Source of the DNA: Corticibacter populi
GTDB taxonomy: Bacteria; Pseudomonadota; Gammaproteobacteria; Burkholderiales; Burkholderiaceae_C
Direction of reading: 5' to 3'
Assembly (NCBI RefSeq): GCF_004217315.1
Contig: NZ_SGWR01000005.1
Span: 1-64,000 of the forward strand
DNA: 64,000 nt
Part shown: positions 11,403 to 19,818 of the stretch, in pieces
Position numbering within the stretch: position 1 is the stretch's first letter
How the letters are laid out: each line of letters starts with the position of its first letter
Position numbers and translations under genes: made by a program
Notes under the pieces: generated by a model
What the model saw: only the letters and a program-made list of their open reading frames with translations
Databases searched by the model: none
What the model was told of the DNA's origin: nothing

Positions 11403-11735
11403 ATGTCTGAAACACGTGCTGTACTCCGTGGCGTCCGCCTCTCCGTGGACAAGGGCCGCCTGGTGGCAGACCTGATCCGCGGCAAGAAGGTGGACCAGGC
11501 CCTGAACATCCTGGCCTTCACGCCCAAGAAGGCGGCCGGCATCATCCAGAAAGTGCTCGAATCGGCCATCGCCAATGCCGAGCACAATGATGGCGCCGAC
11601 ATCGACGAGTTGCGGGTCAAGACCATCTATGTCGAGCAAGGTACGACGCTGAAGCGCTTCACCGCCCGCGCCAAGGGCCGTGGCAACCGCATCAGCAAAC
11701 CCACCTGCCATGTCTACGTGACCGTGGGCAATTAA
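11403..11735 (+). CDS. rplV: 50S ribosomal protein L22
   Basis: A 110-residue protein whose extended loop lines the exit tunnel. The family signature in the C-terminal third ([18 protein letters not shown]) is intact. AAGGAG lies just upstream of the ATG. Macrolide-resistance changes usually map to the loop; nothing abnormal is seen. Confidence 0.97.
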   Translation: MSETRAVLRGVRLSVDKGRLVADLIRGKKVDQALNILAFTPKKAAGIIQKVLESAIANAEHNDGADIDELRVKTIYVEQGTTLKRFTARAKGRGNRISKPTCHVYVTVGN

Positions 11736-11749
11736 GCCAGAGGAAGACT

Positions 11750-12610
11750 ATGGGACAGAAAATCAACCCAACCGGTTTCCGCCTGGCGGTAAGCCGTGAT
11801 TGGTCCAGCCGTTGGTACGCCAACAACCGCGATTTCGCCGGCATGCTCGCCGAGGACATCGAGGTTCGCGCCTACCTCAAGAAGAAGCTCAAGAACGCGC
11901 AAGTCTCGCGCGTGCTGATCGAGCGCCCCGCCAAGAACGCCCGCATCACCATCTACTCGGCACGTCCGGGCGTGGTGATCGGCAAGAAGGGCGAGGACAT
12001 CGAGAATCTGAAGAAGGAACTCACCAAGCGCCTGGGCGTGCCCGTCGCAGTGAACATCGAGGAAGTGCGCAAGCCCGAAATCGATGCACAGCTGATCGCC
12101 GACAGCATCACCCAGCAGCTCGAGAAGCGCATCATGTTCCGCCGCGCTATGAAGCGAGCCATGCAGAACGCCATGCGTCTGGGTGCCCAGGGCATCAAGA
12201 TCATGTCGTCGGGCCGCCTGAACGGCATCGAAATCGCCCGTACCGAGTGGTACCGCGAAGGCCGAGTGCCGCTGCACACGCTGCGCGCCGATATCGACTA
12301 CGCGACGTCCGAAGCCTCCACCACCTACGGCATCATCGGTGTCAAGGTGTGGGTCTACAAGGGCGATACGCTGGGCCGGGGCGACCTGCCTGCTGCTCCC
12401 GAGCCGCGTGCCGATGACGAGCGCCGTCCGCGCGGCCGTCGTCCGGCCGGTGGTGGCCGTGGGGATCGTGGCGATCGCCGTGGACGTGGCAGCAATGCCG
12501 CGCCTGCAGACGGAAGTGACAAACCCGCAGAAGCCACAGGCTCTGCATCTACCGCCGTTAAGCGCGCCGAAAGCGCGCCCGCTACAGCTGCGGACGGTAA
12601 AGGAGAATAA
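11750..12610 (+). CDS. rpsC: 30S ribosomal protein S3 with long C-terminal tail
   Basis: A 286-residue protein at the mRNA entry site. The KH domain ([18 protein letters not shown]) and C-terminal S3 domain ([19 protein letters not shown]) are standard up to about residue 215. The last 70 residues are a low-complexity tail rich in Arg, Gly, Asp and then Ala, Ser and Glu. Tails of this sort are common in Burkholderiales S3, which is longer than the 233-residue E. coli protein. Confidence 0.96.
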   Translation: MGQKINPTGFRLAVSRDWSSRWYANNRDFAGMLAEDIEVRAYLKKKLKNAQVSRVLIERPAKNARITIYSARPGVVIGKKGEDIENLKKELTKRLGVPVAVNIEEVRKPEIDAQLIADSITQQLEKRIMFRRAMKRAMQNAMRLGAQGIKIMSSGRLNGIEIARTEWYREGRVPLHTLRADIDYATSEASTTYGIIGVKVWVYKGDTLGRGDLPAAPEPRADDERRPRGRRPAGGGRGDRGDRRGRGSNAAPADGSDKPAEATGSASTAVKRAESAPATAADGKGE

Positions 12611-12612
12611 CC

Positions 12613-13029
12613 ATGCTGCAACCTGCTCGTCGCAAATTCCGCAAAGAGCAAAAGGGTCGCAACACCGGCATCGCAACCCGTGGTAACACGGTGGCGTTCG
12701 GTGAATACGGCCTGAAGTCCACCGACCGCGGCCGTCTGACGGCCCGCCAGATCGAGTCGGCGCGCCGTGCGATCACCCGTCACGTCAAGCGTGGCGGCCG
12801 CATCTGGATCCGCGTGTTTCCGGACAAGCCCATTTCCACCAAGCCCGCCGAAGTGCGTATGGGTAACGGCAAGGGCAATCCGGATTACTACGTGGCCGAG
12901 ATCCAGCCGGGCAAGGTGATCTACGAGATCACCGGAGTCCCCGAGGATCTGGCGCGCGAGGCTTTCCGCCTGGCCGCAGCCAAGCTGCCGCTGCGCACCA
13001 CCTTCGTTGCCCGCCAGCTGGGCGCCTGA
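12613..13029 (+). CDS. rplP: 50S ribosomal protein L16
   Basis: A 138-residue protein near the A-site tRNA. It starts [17 protein letters not shown] and contains [13 protein letters not shown], the standard signatures. Only two bases separate it from rpsC, implying translational coupling. Confidence 0.97.
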   Translation: MLQPARRKFRKEQKGRNTGIATRGNTVAFGEYGLKSTDRGRLTARQIESARRAITRHVKRGGRIWIRVFPDKPISTKPAEVRMGNGKGNPDYYVAEIQPGKVIYEITGVPEDLAREAFRLAAAKLPLRTTFVARQLGA

Positions 13030-13042
13030 TCAGGAGATGAAC

Positions 13043-13282
13043 ATGGCTAAGAAATCTGCTGACAAGCAAACCAAGGCTGAAGTGCTGCGCGGCAAGGATG
13101 TCGCCGGTCTGAAGGAAGAAGTCAAGTCGCTGCAAAAGGCCCATTTCGGCCTGCGCATGCAAGTGGCCACGCAACAGCTCGCCAACACCTCGGTGCTGCG
13201 CACGACGCGTCGCGACATTGCCCGCGCCAAGACGATCCTGGCCGAGAAACAGGCCGCTGAACAAGCCGCCAAAGCCAACTAA
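13043..13282 (+). CDS. rpmC: 50S ribosomal protein L29
   Basis: A 79-residue helical ribosomal protein at the exit-tunnel rim. The core ([26 protein letters not shown] ... [12 protein letters not shown], split here) is intact; the N-terminal [14 protein letters not shown] and the Ala-rich tail are longer than in the roughly 63-residue E. coli protein. ATG 13043 follows AGGAG by six bases; ATG 13037 is a possible alternative. Confidence 0.94.
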   Translation: MAKKSADKQTKAEVLRGKDVAGLKEEVKSLQKAHFGLRMQVATQQLANTSVLRTTRRDIARAKTILAEKQAAEQAAKAN

Positions 13283-13291
13283 GGAGCCGAA

Positions 13292-13561
13292 ATGACGGAA
13301 GAAAAGAAATCCCTCAAGCGCACCTTGATTGGCAAGGTGGTCAGCGACAAGCGTGCCAAGACCGTGACCGTGCTGGTCGAACGCCGCGTCAAGCACCCGA
13401 TCTACGGCAAGATCGTGGTTCGTTCGAGCAAGTACCACGCTCATGACGAAACGGGCGAGTACAAGCTGGGCGATACCATCGAGATCACCGAGAGCCGTCC
13501 GCTTTCCAAGACCAAGAACTGGGTTGCCACCCGTCTGGTCCAGAAGGCTGGCCTGGTCTGA
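13292..13561 (+). CDS. rpsQ: 30S ribosomal protein S17
   Basis: An 89-residue primary 16S rRNA binding protein with an OB fold. [25 protein letters not shown] and [17 protein letters not shown] identify it. It is the last gene of the operon here: a terminator follows and the spc operon (rplN onward) is not adjacent. Confidence 0.97.
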   Translation: MTEEKKSLKRTLIGKVVSDKRAKTVTVLVERRVKHPIYGKIVVRSSKYHAHDETGEYKLGDTIEITESRPLSKTKNWVATRLVQKAGLV

Positions 13562-13607
13562 TCGAGAAAGATCCTGCCCATGGCGCGCAATGCGTCAGTA
13601 GGCCCGA

Positions 13608-13637
13608 AGCCCTGCTTTTGCAGGGCTTTTTCTTTTT
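13608..13637 (+). terminator. Rho-independent terminator after rpsQ
   Basis: AGCCCTGC (13608-13615) pairs with GCAGGGCT (13620-13627) around a TTTT loop, followed by a run rich in T. It ends the S10 operon. Confidence 0.9.
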
Positions 13638-13765
13638 GCCTGACCCGCGTGCTACCCAGGGTTGATGCCTTTTCCTCTGAGAAACGGTGGACTCAATGGA
13701 ATCAGGCATCAAACGCATACCGCGTGACCATGCGCTGGCTTTAAGCTGTTGGTGCTCGAGCAGGT

Positions 13766-13976
13766 GTGGGAGGCAATGCCATGTACCTGCCCATCGATCG
13801 GGGATTCGTCTACCTCAGCCTGGTCACCGATGGGGGGCGTGCAAGATCGTGGGTCATCACGTGCACAACAGCTTGCTGTCGCGCAGGTCAGCCGCGCGCT
13901 GAGGGCGGCGCTCAAAGGCCGGCACGGGCAACAGGCGCTGGAGCATCACTTTGAGCGAGGTATCCAGTACTGTTCC
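13766..13976 (+). pseudogene. Decayed IS3-type transposase fragment
   Basis: Three reading frames together resemble the DDE integrase core of an IS3-family OrfB. Frame one gives MYLPIDRGFVYLSLVTDGG, like TYLPxxxGFVYLSLVTDAYSRK. A frameshift leads to CKIVGHHVHNSLLSRR. A second shift gives RALRAALKGRHGQQALEHHF and then ERGIQYCS, like HHSDRGIQYCS. The second catalytic Asp is replaced and the first Asp region is lost, so it cannot be active. No flanking inverted repeats were recognised. It sits in the 440-base gap after the S10 operon, which otherwise holds nothing I can support, and may mark an old rearrangement. Confidence 0.55.
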
Positions 13977-14080
13977 CATGGCAACCATGGACCGTCCTGC
14001 AGGCCGGCTCTGTGTCCCTCATAGGTGTCAACCTATGGCAGGACGGGTCAGGCCTCGATGAAGAGGTCTGTGGAGCCGCT

Positions 14081-14593
14081 TCAGCCCAGGCGCGGCGTGC
14101 CGTCGTCGGAGGCCGCTTGCGATGCTGGCGCAAGGGTGCTGCCCTGGCGCGATTGCAGCTGATCCTCGAGCTGGCCGATGTAGGCTGCAGTACTGTTGTC
14201 GGATGCATCGGCGCGGCTTTGCAGGCGGGCTTCCAGTGCGTCGAGGTGCTGCGTCAGTGCCTGCTGGCCCTGGCCGTAATACTCGATCAGGAACTCCCGC
14301 AGTTCGGTAAAGCGCGAGGCCTCGGCCTTGTCGGCCAGCTCACGCTGCTGCGCCATTTCCTTGCTGTGACGGTGGTAGTCCAGCAGCACCGTGCCCTGCA
14401 GCCACAGGATGTAGGCGAGGAACAGGGCTCCCAGCGCAATGGTCAGCACGAGGATGATGAGCCCCAGCGGCGCCTGCACCGTCATGAACCCCAGCGACAG
14501 TTCCGACGGGGTGATCAGGGTGCCCCAGTTCAGGAAGGAGATGCCCGCGAGTGCGGCCGTCAGCAGGAGGATGAGGATCAAGCGGATGTTCAT
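14081..14593 (-). CDS. LapA-like (DUF1049-type) inner-membrane protein
   Basis: A 170-residue protein with two N-terminal transmembrane segments (residues about 4-22 and 40-65), the first ending in the ISFLNW pattern common to LapA-domain proteins, followed by a long cytoplasmic helical region rich in Gln and Glu that should form a coiled coil. LapA in E. coli works in lipopolysaccharide assembly control; here the link is by domain only. The minus-strand ATG at 14593 has AAGGAG seven bases upstream. It is convergent with the S10 region and divergent from the cobA-type gene. Confidence 0.75.
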   Translation of the reverse strand: MNIRLILILLLTAALAGISFLNWGTLITPSELSLGFMTVQAPLGLIILVLTIALGALFLAYILWLQGTVLLDYHRHSKEMAQQRELADKAEASRFTELREFLIEYYGQGQQALTQHLDALEARLQSRADASDNSTAAYIGQLEDQLQSRQGSTLAPASQAASDDGTPRLG

Positions 14594-14785
14594 GGTGGCT
14601 CCTTGTTGGAATCGGCGCTGGCGCGCAGTGCCTTGGCCGGGTATTGCCGATACGGCCATTATCAGGGCATCCCGGGTGGTGCGTCGTTGCCGTCGCCATG
14701 TGGATGGGTTTGCCTCGCATGGCATTCTCCATATAAGAACAAGCATTCGGGAATTTCGGATAATGACGGGAAATTTGATATATCC

Positions 14786-15709
14786 ATGATGGACGCTGGC
14801 ACACTTCCCCCCTCCAGGCGCGCGCATGCGCCGACCGCCGATCCGGCTGGTATTCAGCAGCCGGGCCGCTGCATCCTGGTTGGCGCCGGGCCGGGAGATC
14901 CGGACTTGCTCACACTCAAGGCGGTCAAGGCCATGGGCCGTGCCACCGTGCTGCTGGTTGATGATCTGGTCGGCGACGCGGTGCTGGCCCATGCGGCGCC
15001 AGATGCGCGGGTCATCCACGTGGGCAAGCGCGGCGGCTGCAAGAGCACGCCGCAGGCCTTCATCGAGAAGCTGATGGTGCAGCAGGCGCGGGCAGGCGAG
15101 ACGGTAGTGCGCCTCAAGGGCGGTGATCCGCTGATCTTCGGCCGCAGCGGCGAGGAGCTCGAAGCCCTGCGGGCGGCCGGCATCGAGGTGGAGGTGATCA
15201 ATGGCATCACCTCGGGTCTGCAGGCGGCCACTGCACTGGGCGTGCCGCTGACGCACCGCGAGCACGCGCATGGCGTGGTGATGGTGACCGGCCACGCCGC
15301 GCCCGGCCAGCGCGAAATCGACTGGGCGCAATTGGCCCAGACCGCCCATGCCGCGCAACTCACGCTGGTGATCTACATGGGCGTCAAGTGCGCGGCGCGC
15401 ATCCAGGCCGGTTTGTTGCAGGGCTTGCCGGCACAGACGCCAGTGGCCGTCGTGCAGTCGGCCTCGCTTCCGGCGCAGCAGCGGCTGATCAGCACGCTGG
15501 AGCGGCTGTGCACCGACATGCAGGTGCATGGACTCGGCAGCCCCTCCATCATCGTCGTCGGCGATGTGCTCCGGGCCAGTGCCATGCTGCAACAATACGG
15601 GTATGCCAGCGTCCCGACCGAACTTTCTGAATCCGCCGAATCTACCGAATCTGCCGGATCATCCCATGTCCCTGCCGCCAGCAGGCAAGGACAATTCCAG
15701 TTTGGTTGA
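14786..15709 (+). CDS. cobA: Uroporphyrinogen-III C-methyltransferase
   Basis: A 307-residue SAM-dependent enzyme converting uroporphyrinogen III to precorrin-2, first step toward sirohaem. The CILVGAGPGDPDLLTLKA start motif, LKGGDPLIFGRSGEE and the GITSG segment are diagnostic of the SUMT family. No CysG-type dehydrogenase/ferrochelatase domain is fused. Sirohaem is needed by the sulfite reductase encoded 7 kb downstream. ATG 14786 (MMDAG) is preferred; sequence upstream in frame is intergenic. The 3' end, rich in Ser, Glu and Thr, overlaps the next gene by 44 bases. Confidence 0.9.
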   Translation: MMDAGTLPPSRRAHAPTADPAGIQQPGRCILVGAGPGDPDLLTLKAVKAMGRATVLLVDDLVGDAVLAHAAPDARVIHVGKRGGCKSTPQAFIEKLMVQQARAGETVVRLKGGDPLIFGRSGEELEALRAAGIEVEVINGITSGLQAATALGVPLTHREHAHGVVMVTGHAAPGQREIDWAQLAQTAHAAQLTLVIYMGVKCAARIQAGLLQGLPAQTPVAVVQSASLPAQQRLISTLERLCTDMQVHGLGSPSIIVVGDVLRASAMLQQYGYASVPTELSESAESTESAGSSHVPAASRQGQFQFG

Positions 15710-17000
15710 GGCCAGCGGTGCCGGCGCGCCTACCCAACGAGGCGGGAGTGATCCGGCCTGGTTCGATGCCATCATCCTCGGCGCCGGCGCGGCGGGGCTG
15801 TTCTGTGCCGCCCAGGCTGGCGCGGCCGGATGCCGGGTGCTGCTCATCGACCATGCACGCCGGTTGGCCGAGAAAATCCGCATCTCCGGCGGCGGGCGCT
15901 GCAACTTCACCAACCGCGAGCTGGATACACGCGCGCCGCAGCGCCACTTCATCAGCGATAACCCGAATTTCTGCCGCTCGGCGCTCTCCCGCTTCACGCC
16001 CCAGCATTTCGTGGATCTGATCGAGCGCCAGGGCATCGCTTACCACGAAAAGCACAAGGGGCAATTGTTCTGCGACCACCGTGCGCAGGACATCATCGAA
16101 TGGCTACAGGCGCAGTGTGCGGCTGCGGGCGTTCAGTCGTGGCGCCCCTGCACGGTGCTGGAGATCGACACCGTCACGCACCAGGCACAGAGCGGTTATG
16201 GGGTGCGCACGTCCGAAGGCACGGCCTGGGCGTCCAGTCTGGTGGTGGCGACCGGAGGCCTTTCCATTCCCAAGATCGGTGCGACCGACCTGGGCTACCG
16301 CATTGCCCGCCAGTTTGGCGTGCCGTTGGTGGCACAGCGCCCCGGCCTGGTGCCGCTGACCTTCGATGCGGCCAGCTGGCAGCCTTATGTCGAGCTGGCC
16401 GGGCTGGCGCTGCCGGTGGAAATCAGTGTCGGTGCCGGGCGGCAGCGCACGGCGTTTCTCGAGGACCTGCTGTTCACGCACCGGGGACTGTCCGGTCCGG
16501 CCATCCTGCAGATATCCAACTATTGGCAGGCCGGCATGCCGTTGGTGATCGACCTGCTGCCGGGGCAGGATGTGCCGGCGCTGCTGCTGGAGGCCAAGCA
16601 GACCAGCCGCAAACTGCTCGTCAATGTGCTGGCCGACCACCTGCCGGTGCGGCTGGCGCAGGCACTGGCCGGCGAGGACGTGCTCTGGCAGCGCGCCATC
16701 GATCAGGTGCCGGACAAGGCATTGGCCCGCCTTGCCGAGCGCATCCAGCACTGGCAGCTCACGCCCAGCGGCACCGAAGGCTATGCCAAGGCCGAAGTCA
16801 CGCTAGGGGGGGTCGATACCCGCGCGCTGTCTTCCAGAAGCATGGAATGCACGCAGCAGCCGGGGCTTTATTTCATTGGCGAGGTGGTGGACGTGACTGG
16901 TTGGCTGGGTGGCTACAACTTCCAGTGGGCCTGGGCCAGCGCCCATGCCTGCGCAGAGGCGCTGGCGGTGCAGCGTGTTGCAGCGACTGCTGCGAGTTGA
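15666..17000 (+). CDS. BaiN/HI0933-family FAD-dependent oxidoreductase
   Basis: A 444-residue flavoprotein. The FAD dinucleotide-binding motif GAGAAGLFCA lies near residue 35, followed by the family signature KIRISGGGRCNFTN. The second family motif is VVATGGLSIPKIGATDLGY, and the C-terminal FAD motif is GEVVDVTGWLGGYNFQWAW. Members are annotated as aminoacetone oxidase-like or NAD(P)/FAD-dependent; their physiological substrate is uncertain. ATG 15666 lies inside the end of the cobA-type gene in another frame, so the two are probably co-expressed. Confidence 0.85.
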   Translation: MSLPPAGKDNSSLVEASGAGAPTQRGGSDPAWFDAIILGAGAAGLFCAAQAGAAGCRVLLIDHARRLAEKIRISGGGRCNFTNRELDTRAPQRHFISDNPNFCRSALSRFTPQHFVDLIERQGIAYHEKHKGQLFCDHRAQDIIEWLQAQCAAAGVQSWRPCTVLEIDTVTHQAQSGYGVRTSEGTAWASSLVVATGGLSIPKIGATDLGYRIARQFGVPLVAQRPGLVPLTFDAASWQPYVELAGLALPVEISVGAGRQRTAFLEDLLFTHRGLSGPAILQISNYWQAGMPLVIDLLPGQDVPALLLEAKQTSRKLLVNVLADHLPVRLAQALAGEDVLWQRAIDQVPDKALARLAERIQHWQLTPSGTEGYAKAEVTLGGVDTRALSSRSMECTQQPGLYFIGEVVDVTGWLGGYNFQWAWASAHACAEALAVQRVAATAAS

Positions 17001-17086
17001 CCACAATGACCGCCTGCGGGGCGGCGGCTGCATGCCAATTGGCAGGGCGTGCGCGCTTGATGCTGTACTTTCCACAATGCCATGCT

Positions 17087-17092
17087 TATAAT
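17087..17092 (+). promoter_or_regulatory. Probable -10 box for rpsU
   Basis: A perfect TATAAT lies 127 bases upstream of the rpsU start. No good -35 box is at the usual distance, so the promoter may be extended or activator-dependent. Confidence 0.4.
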
Positions 17093-17219
17093 GGCCGACT
17101 TTGCTGGCAATTGCCCCATTGGCCAATACTAGTTTCGATAAATGGGGCGAAACCGCCGGGCCGCTTGCGGGTCTGATCTCCCTGCACACGCTGGCTTGGC
17201 ACAAGACATGTTTTTTTGA

Positions 17220-17432
17220 ATGACTACCATCCGTGTAAAAGAAAACGAGCCGTACGAAATCGCACTGCGCCGCTTCAAGCGCACCATCGAGAAGCTGGGC
17301 CTGCTCAATGAGCTGCGCGCCCGCGAGTTCTACGAAAAGCCGACTGCCGAGCGCAAGCGCAAGAAGGCTGCTGCGGTCAAGCGCCATTACAAGCGCGTGC
17401 GCAGCCAGCAGCTGCCCAAGCGCATGTACTGA
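17220..17432 (+). CDS. rpsU: 30S ribosomal protein S21
   Basis: A 70-residue protein next to the anti-Shine-Dalgarno region of 16S rRNA, starting [21 protein letters not shown] with the usual basic C terminus. The bases before the ATG are TTTTTTTGA with no recognisable Shine-Dalgarno, unlike the other ribosomal genes here. It precedes a GatB/YqeY gene, as in the classic rpsU-yqeY-dnaG order, but dnaG does not follow. Confidence 0.96.
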   Translation: MTTIRVKENEPYEIALRRFKRTIEKLGLLNELRAREFYEKPTAERKRKKAAAVKRHYKRVRSQQLPKRMY

Positions 17433-17481
17433 TGACCGGCTGGCGCATGCCAGCCAGGGACAAGTCAGGCAGCTTGCCGAC

Positions 17482-17519
17482 AACCGCGCCAGGGACGCCT
17501 TGCGCGGTTTTTTGTTTTT
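17482..17519 (+). terminator. Rho-independent terminator after rpsU
   Basis: AACCGCGC (17482-17489) pairs with GCGCGGTT (17502-17509) and is followed by a T-rich run to 17519. It would separate rpsU from the GatB/YqeY gene or attenuate read-through. Confidence 0.85.
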
Positions 17520-17598
17520 GTGACCCGCCCGCGAGCATTGGCGACGGGTCTGCGGCCGGGACGTCGAGGCACCGGCCTTTTCCTGGAGTATTTCAACC

Positions 17599-18048
17599 AT
17601 GAGCACACTCAAATCCCGTATCACCGAAGACATGAAGAACGCCATGCGCGCCAAGGAGGCTCAGCGCCTGGGTACGATCCGCCTGTTGCAGGCGGCGATC
17701 AAGCAGCGTGAGGTTGATGAGCGGATCGAACTCGACGATGCCGCCGTGGTCGCGCTCATCGACAAGCTGGTCAAGCAGCGCAAGGATTCGATTGCCGCCT
17801 TCGAGCAGGCCGGCCGCCAGGATCTGGTCGACCAGGAACAGGCCGAGCTGGAAGTGCTGCGCGCCTATCTGCCGGCGCGCATGGCCGCGGCCGAGATTGC
17901 CGCAGCAGTCGCCTCCATCGTTGCCGAGGTGGGTGCCAGCGGCCCTGGCGACATGGGCAAGGTGATGGGCGCGGCCAAGAAGGCACTGGCTGGCAAGGCC
18001 GACATGGGTGAGGTCTCGGCGGCGGTCAAGGCGGCACTGGCGGGTTGA
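17599..18048 (+). CDS. GatB/YqeY domain-containing protein
   Basis: A 149-residue protein corresponding to the tail domain of amidotransferase subunit GatB. The signatures SRITEDMKNAMRAKEAQRLGTIR, AYLPARM and GKVMGAAKKALAGKADMGEVS are present, and the length is standard. The function of the free-standing form is unclear; involvement in tRNA-dependent amidation is assumed from the domain. TGGAG lies upstream of the ATG. It ends in a convergent arrangement with the minus-strand ferredoxin reductase gene. Confidence 0.92.
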   Translation: MSTLKSRITEDMKNAMRAKEAQRLGTIRLLQAAIKQREVDERIELDDAAVVALIDKLVKQRKDSIAAFEQAGRQDLVDQEQAELEVLRAYLPARMAAAEIAAAVASIVAEVGASGPGDMGKVMGAAKKALAGKADMGEVSAAVKAALAG

Positions 18049-18134
18049 TGGATGGGCGGCCGGCTGTCTGACACCTGTCGGTCAGCCGGCATGCCGCCCG
18101 CCCGCTCAAGCCCTCGGAGCTCGATGCCTGGCGC

Positions 18135-19241
18135 TCAGTCGCGTGCTGCGGCGGGCTTGCCCAGGCGCTCGAGCAACTGCGTACTGGTGGTGGTGTACTG
18201 CAGCAGCACGGGCTGGCCGCGCAGTTGTTCGGCCAGGGCAAAGCCGGCCATGATGGCCTCGTGAAAGGCACTGGCGATCAGCTTGCGCTTGCCGGGGTAG
18301 TGGGCAATGTCGCCGATCGCATAGACGCCGGTGCGGCTGCTGCGCTGCGTGGCGGGATCGACGATGAAGTACTTGTTCTGCTGCGCCAGTCCCCAGTCGA
18401 GTGCCTCGCCGAGCTTGGGTGAGATACCCTGGTAGACCAGCAGCACGTCGATCGGCAGTTCCTGCGTGTTGCCTTCGGCATCGAGGATTTGCAGAGCCTG
18501 CAGGCGCGTCCGGCCATCCGGTGTGGCATCGGCGCTGGTGAGCAGCGCCTCGGGCTGGCCGATGTGCACACGGATGCGGCCTTGCGCGCGCAGCGCCTGC
18601 AGGGTTTGCAGTGACCGGGCATCGGCCTTGAACACATCGCGGCGGTGCAGCAGCCCGATGCTCTGGGGGGCCTGTTCGGCCGGCAGGGCCGCCAGCGTCA
18701 GGGCCTTGGCGACGGCCGTCTCGTCGCCGCCGTGGATGAGCACGCGTGCCCCGGCTACGGGGGCCAGACGGTCATGCGATTGCAGAAACACCTGATGGCC
18801 GCTGGCCAGCAGCGCCTCCAGGCCCTCCAGCCGTGGTTTGCGTGGCACAAAGGCGCCGGCACCAAGCGCCAGCACGACGGCCTGCGCGGTGATGCGCAGG
18901 CCCTGGGCCGTCTCGACCAGCAGGCGCCCGTCGGGCTGGTCGCGCAGCCCCGTGACCTGCTGACCCCAGTGCCAATCGATGGCAAACGGCGCCAGCTGTG
19001 CATGCAGGCGCTCGGCCAGTTCGGCGCCCGAACAGGCGGGCAGTGCCGGGATGTCGTAAATCGGCTTGTGGGGGTAGAGTTCGGCGCACTGGCCGCCAGG
19101 ATGCGGCAAAGCTTCGATGGCGTGACAGGCCAGGCCCTGCAGCCCGAGCTGGAACAGCTGGAACAGCCCGGCCGGTCCGGCGCCGATGACGACGACCTCG
19201 GTCTCCAGCGGGACGGAGATGGGCGCGGCCTCGGAGTGCAT
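18135..19241 (-). CDS. Ferredoxin--NADP(+) reductase, thioredoxin-reductase-like
   Basis: A 368-residue flavoprotein moving electrons between NADPH and ferredoxin. The FAD motif GAGPAGLFQL lies near residue 20. GQCAELYPHKPIYDIP and YAIGDIAHYPGKRKLI are characteristic of the TrxR-like ferredoxin reductases; the CxxC active site of true thioredoxin reductase is absent. It starts 45 bases after fdxA on the same strand, and both follow the cysN end. A role as electron supply for the sulfite reductase encoded upstream is my inference. Confidence 0.9.
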   Translation of the reverse strand: MHSEAAPISVPLETEVVVIGAGPAGLFQLFQLGLQGLACHAIEALPHPGGQCAELYPHKPIYDIPALPACSGAELAERLHAQLAPFAIDWHWGQQVTGLRDQPDGRLLVETAQGLRITAQAVVLALGAGAFVPRKPRLEGLEALLASGHQVFLQSHDRLAPVAGARVLIHGGDETAVAKALTLAALPAEQAPQSIGLLHRRDVFKADARSLQTLQALRAQGRIRVHIGQPEALLTSADATPDGRTRLQALQILDAEGNTQELPIDVLLVYQGISPKLGEALDWGLAQQNKYFIVDPATQRSSRTGVYAIGDIAHYPGKRKLIASAFHEAIMAGFALAEQLRGQPVLLQYTTTSTQLLERLGKPAAARD

Positions 19242-19286
19242 GGCTGGGGCGATCCTGATGGGGTCGGGCCTGGTGTTCAGCCTGCC

Positions 19287-19616
19287 TCAGCGCTCCAGGT
19301 ATTGCAGCTTGTCGGGCGTGCCGTTCCAGTCATCGGCATCGGGCAGCGAGGCCTTCTTCTTGGTCAGCGTCTTGTAGTTCTTGCTCTCGCACAGCTCGGC
19401 ATTGATCTGGATGAATTGCTGCTGATCGGCAGGCACGTCTTCCTCGGCGAAGATGGCTTCGGCCGGGCACTCGGGCACGCAGACGGCGCAGTCGATGCAT
19501 TCATCCGGGTCGATGATCAGGAAGTTCGGCCCTTCCTTGAAGCAGTCCACCGGACACACATCGACGCAATCCGTGTATTTGCACTTGATACAGTTTTCAG
19601 TGACGACGTGTGTCAT
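19287..19616 (-). CDS. fdxA: Seven-iron ferredoxin FdxA
   Basis: A 109-residue ferredoxin carrying one 3Fe-4S and one 4Fe-4S cluster. The cysteine pattern [18 protein letters not shown], followed by [12 protein letters not shown], and the C-terminal extension that ends DKLQYLER are typical of FdxA. It lies between cysN and the ferredoxin reductase gene, all on the minus strand, and probably forms a two-gene unit with the reductase. Confidence 0.95.
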   Translation of the reverse strand: MTHVVTENCIKCKYTDCVDVCPVDCFKEGPNFLIIDPDECIDCAVCVPECPAEAIFAEEDVPADQQQFIQINAELCESKNYKTLTKKKASLPDADDWNGTPDKLQYLER

Positions 19617-19818
19617 GGCTGGGCAATCGATCTATGGTTGTGTTGGAGCGTGGGGGAAACCCGGATTTTAGTCCTGCGGCGCATTTCCGGCACCAGTTTG
19701 GACAAGGCGTCCGACGGCTGGTGTGGACTTGGTGCATCAATCGCTGCTTGAACCGGTGCGCGAATCGGTGCATCCATGCGGCATCGGGAGCGTCAGTGTG
19801 CCCGGCATGCTCCTTGTT

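Noticed and set aside
14012-14785. Upstream in-frame extension of cobA
   Set aside because: It is antisense to the LapA-like gene and passes through its promoter region; the SUMT motif begins soon after 14786.
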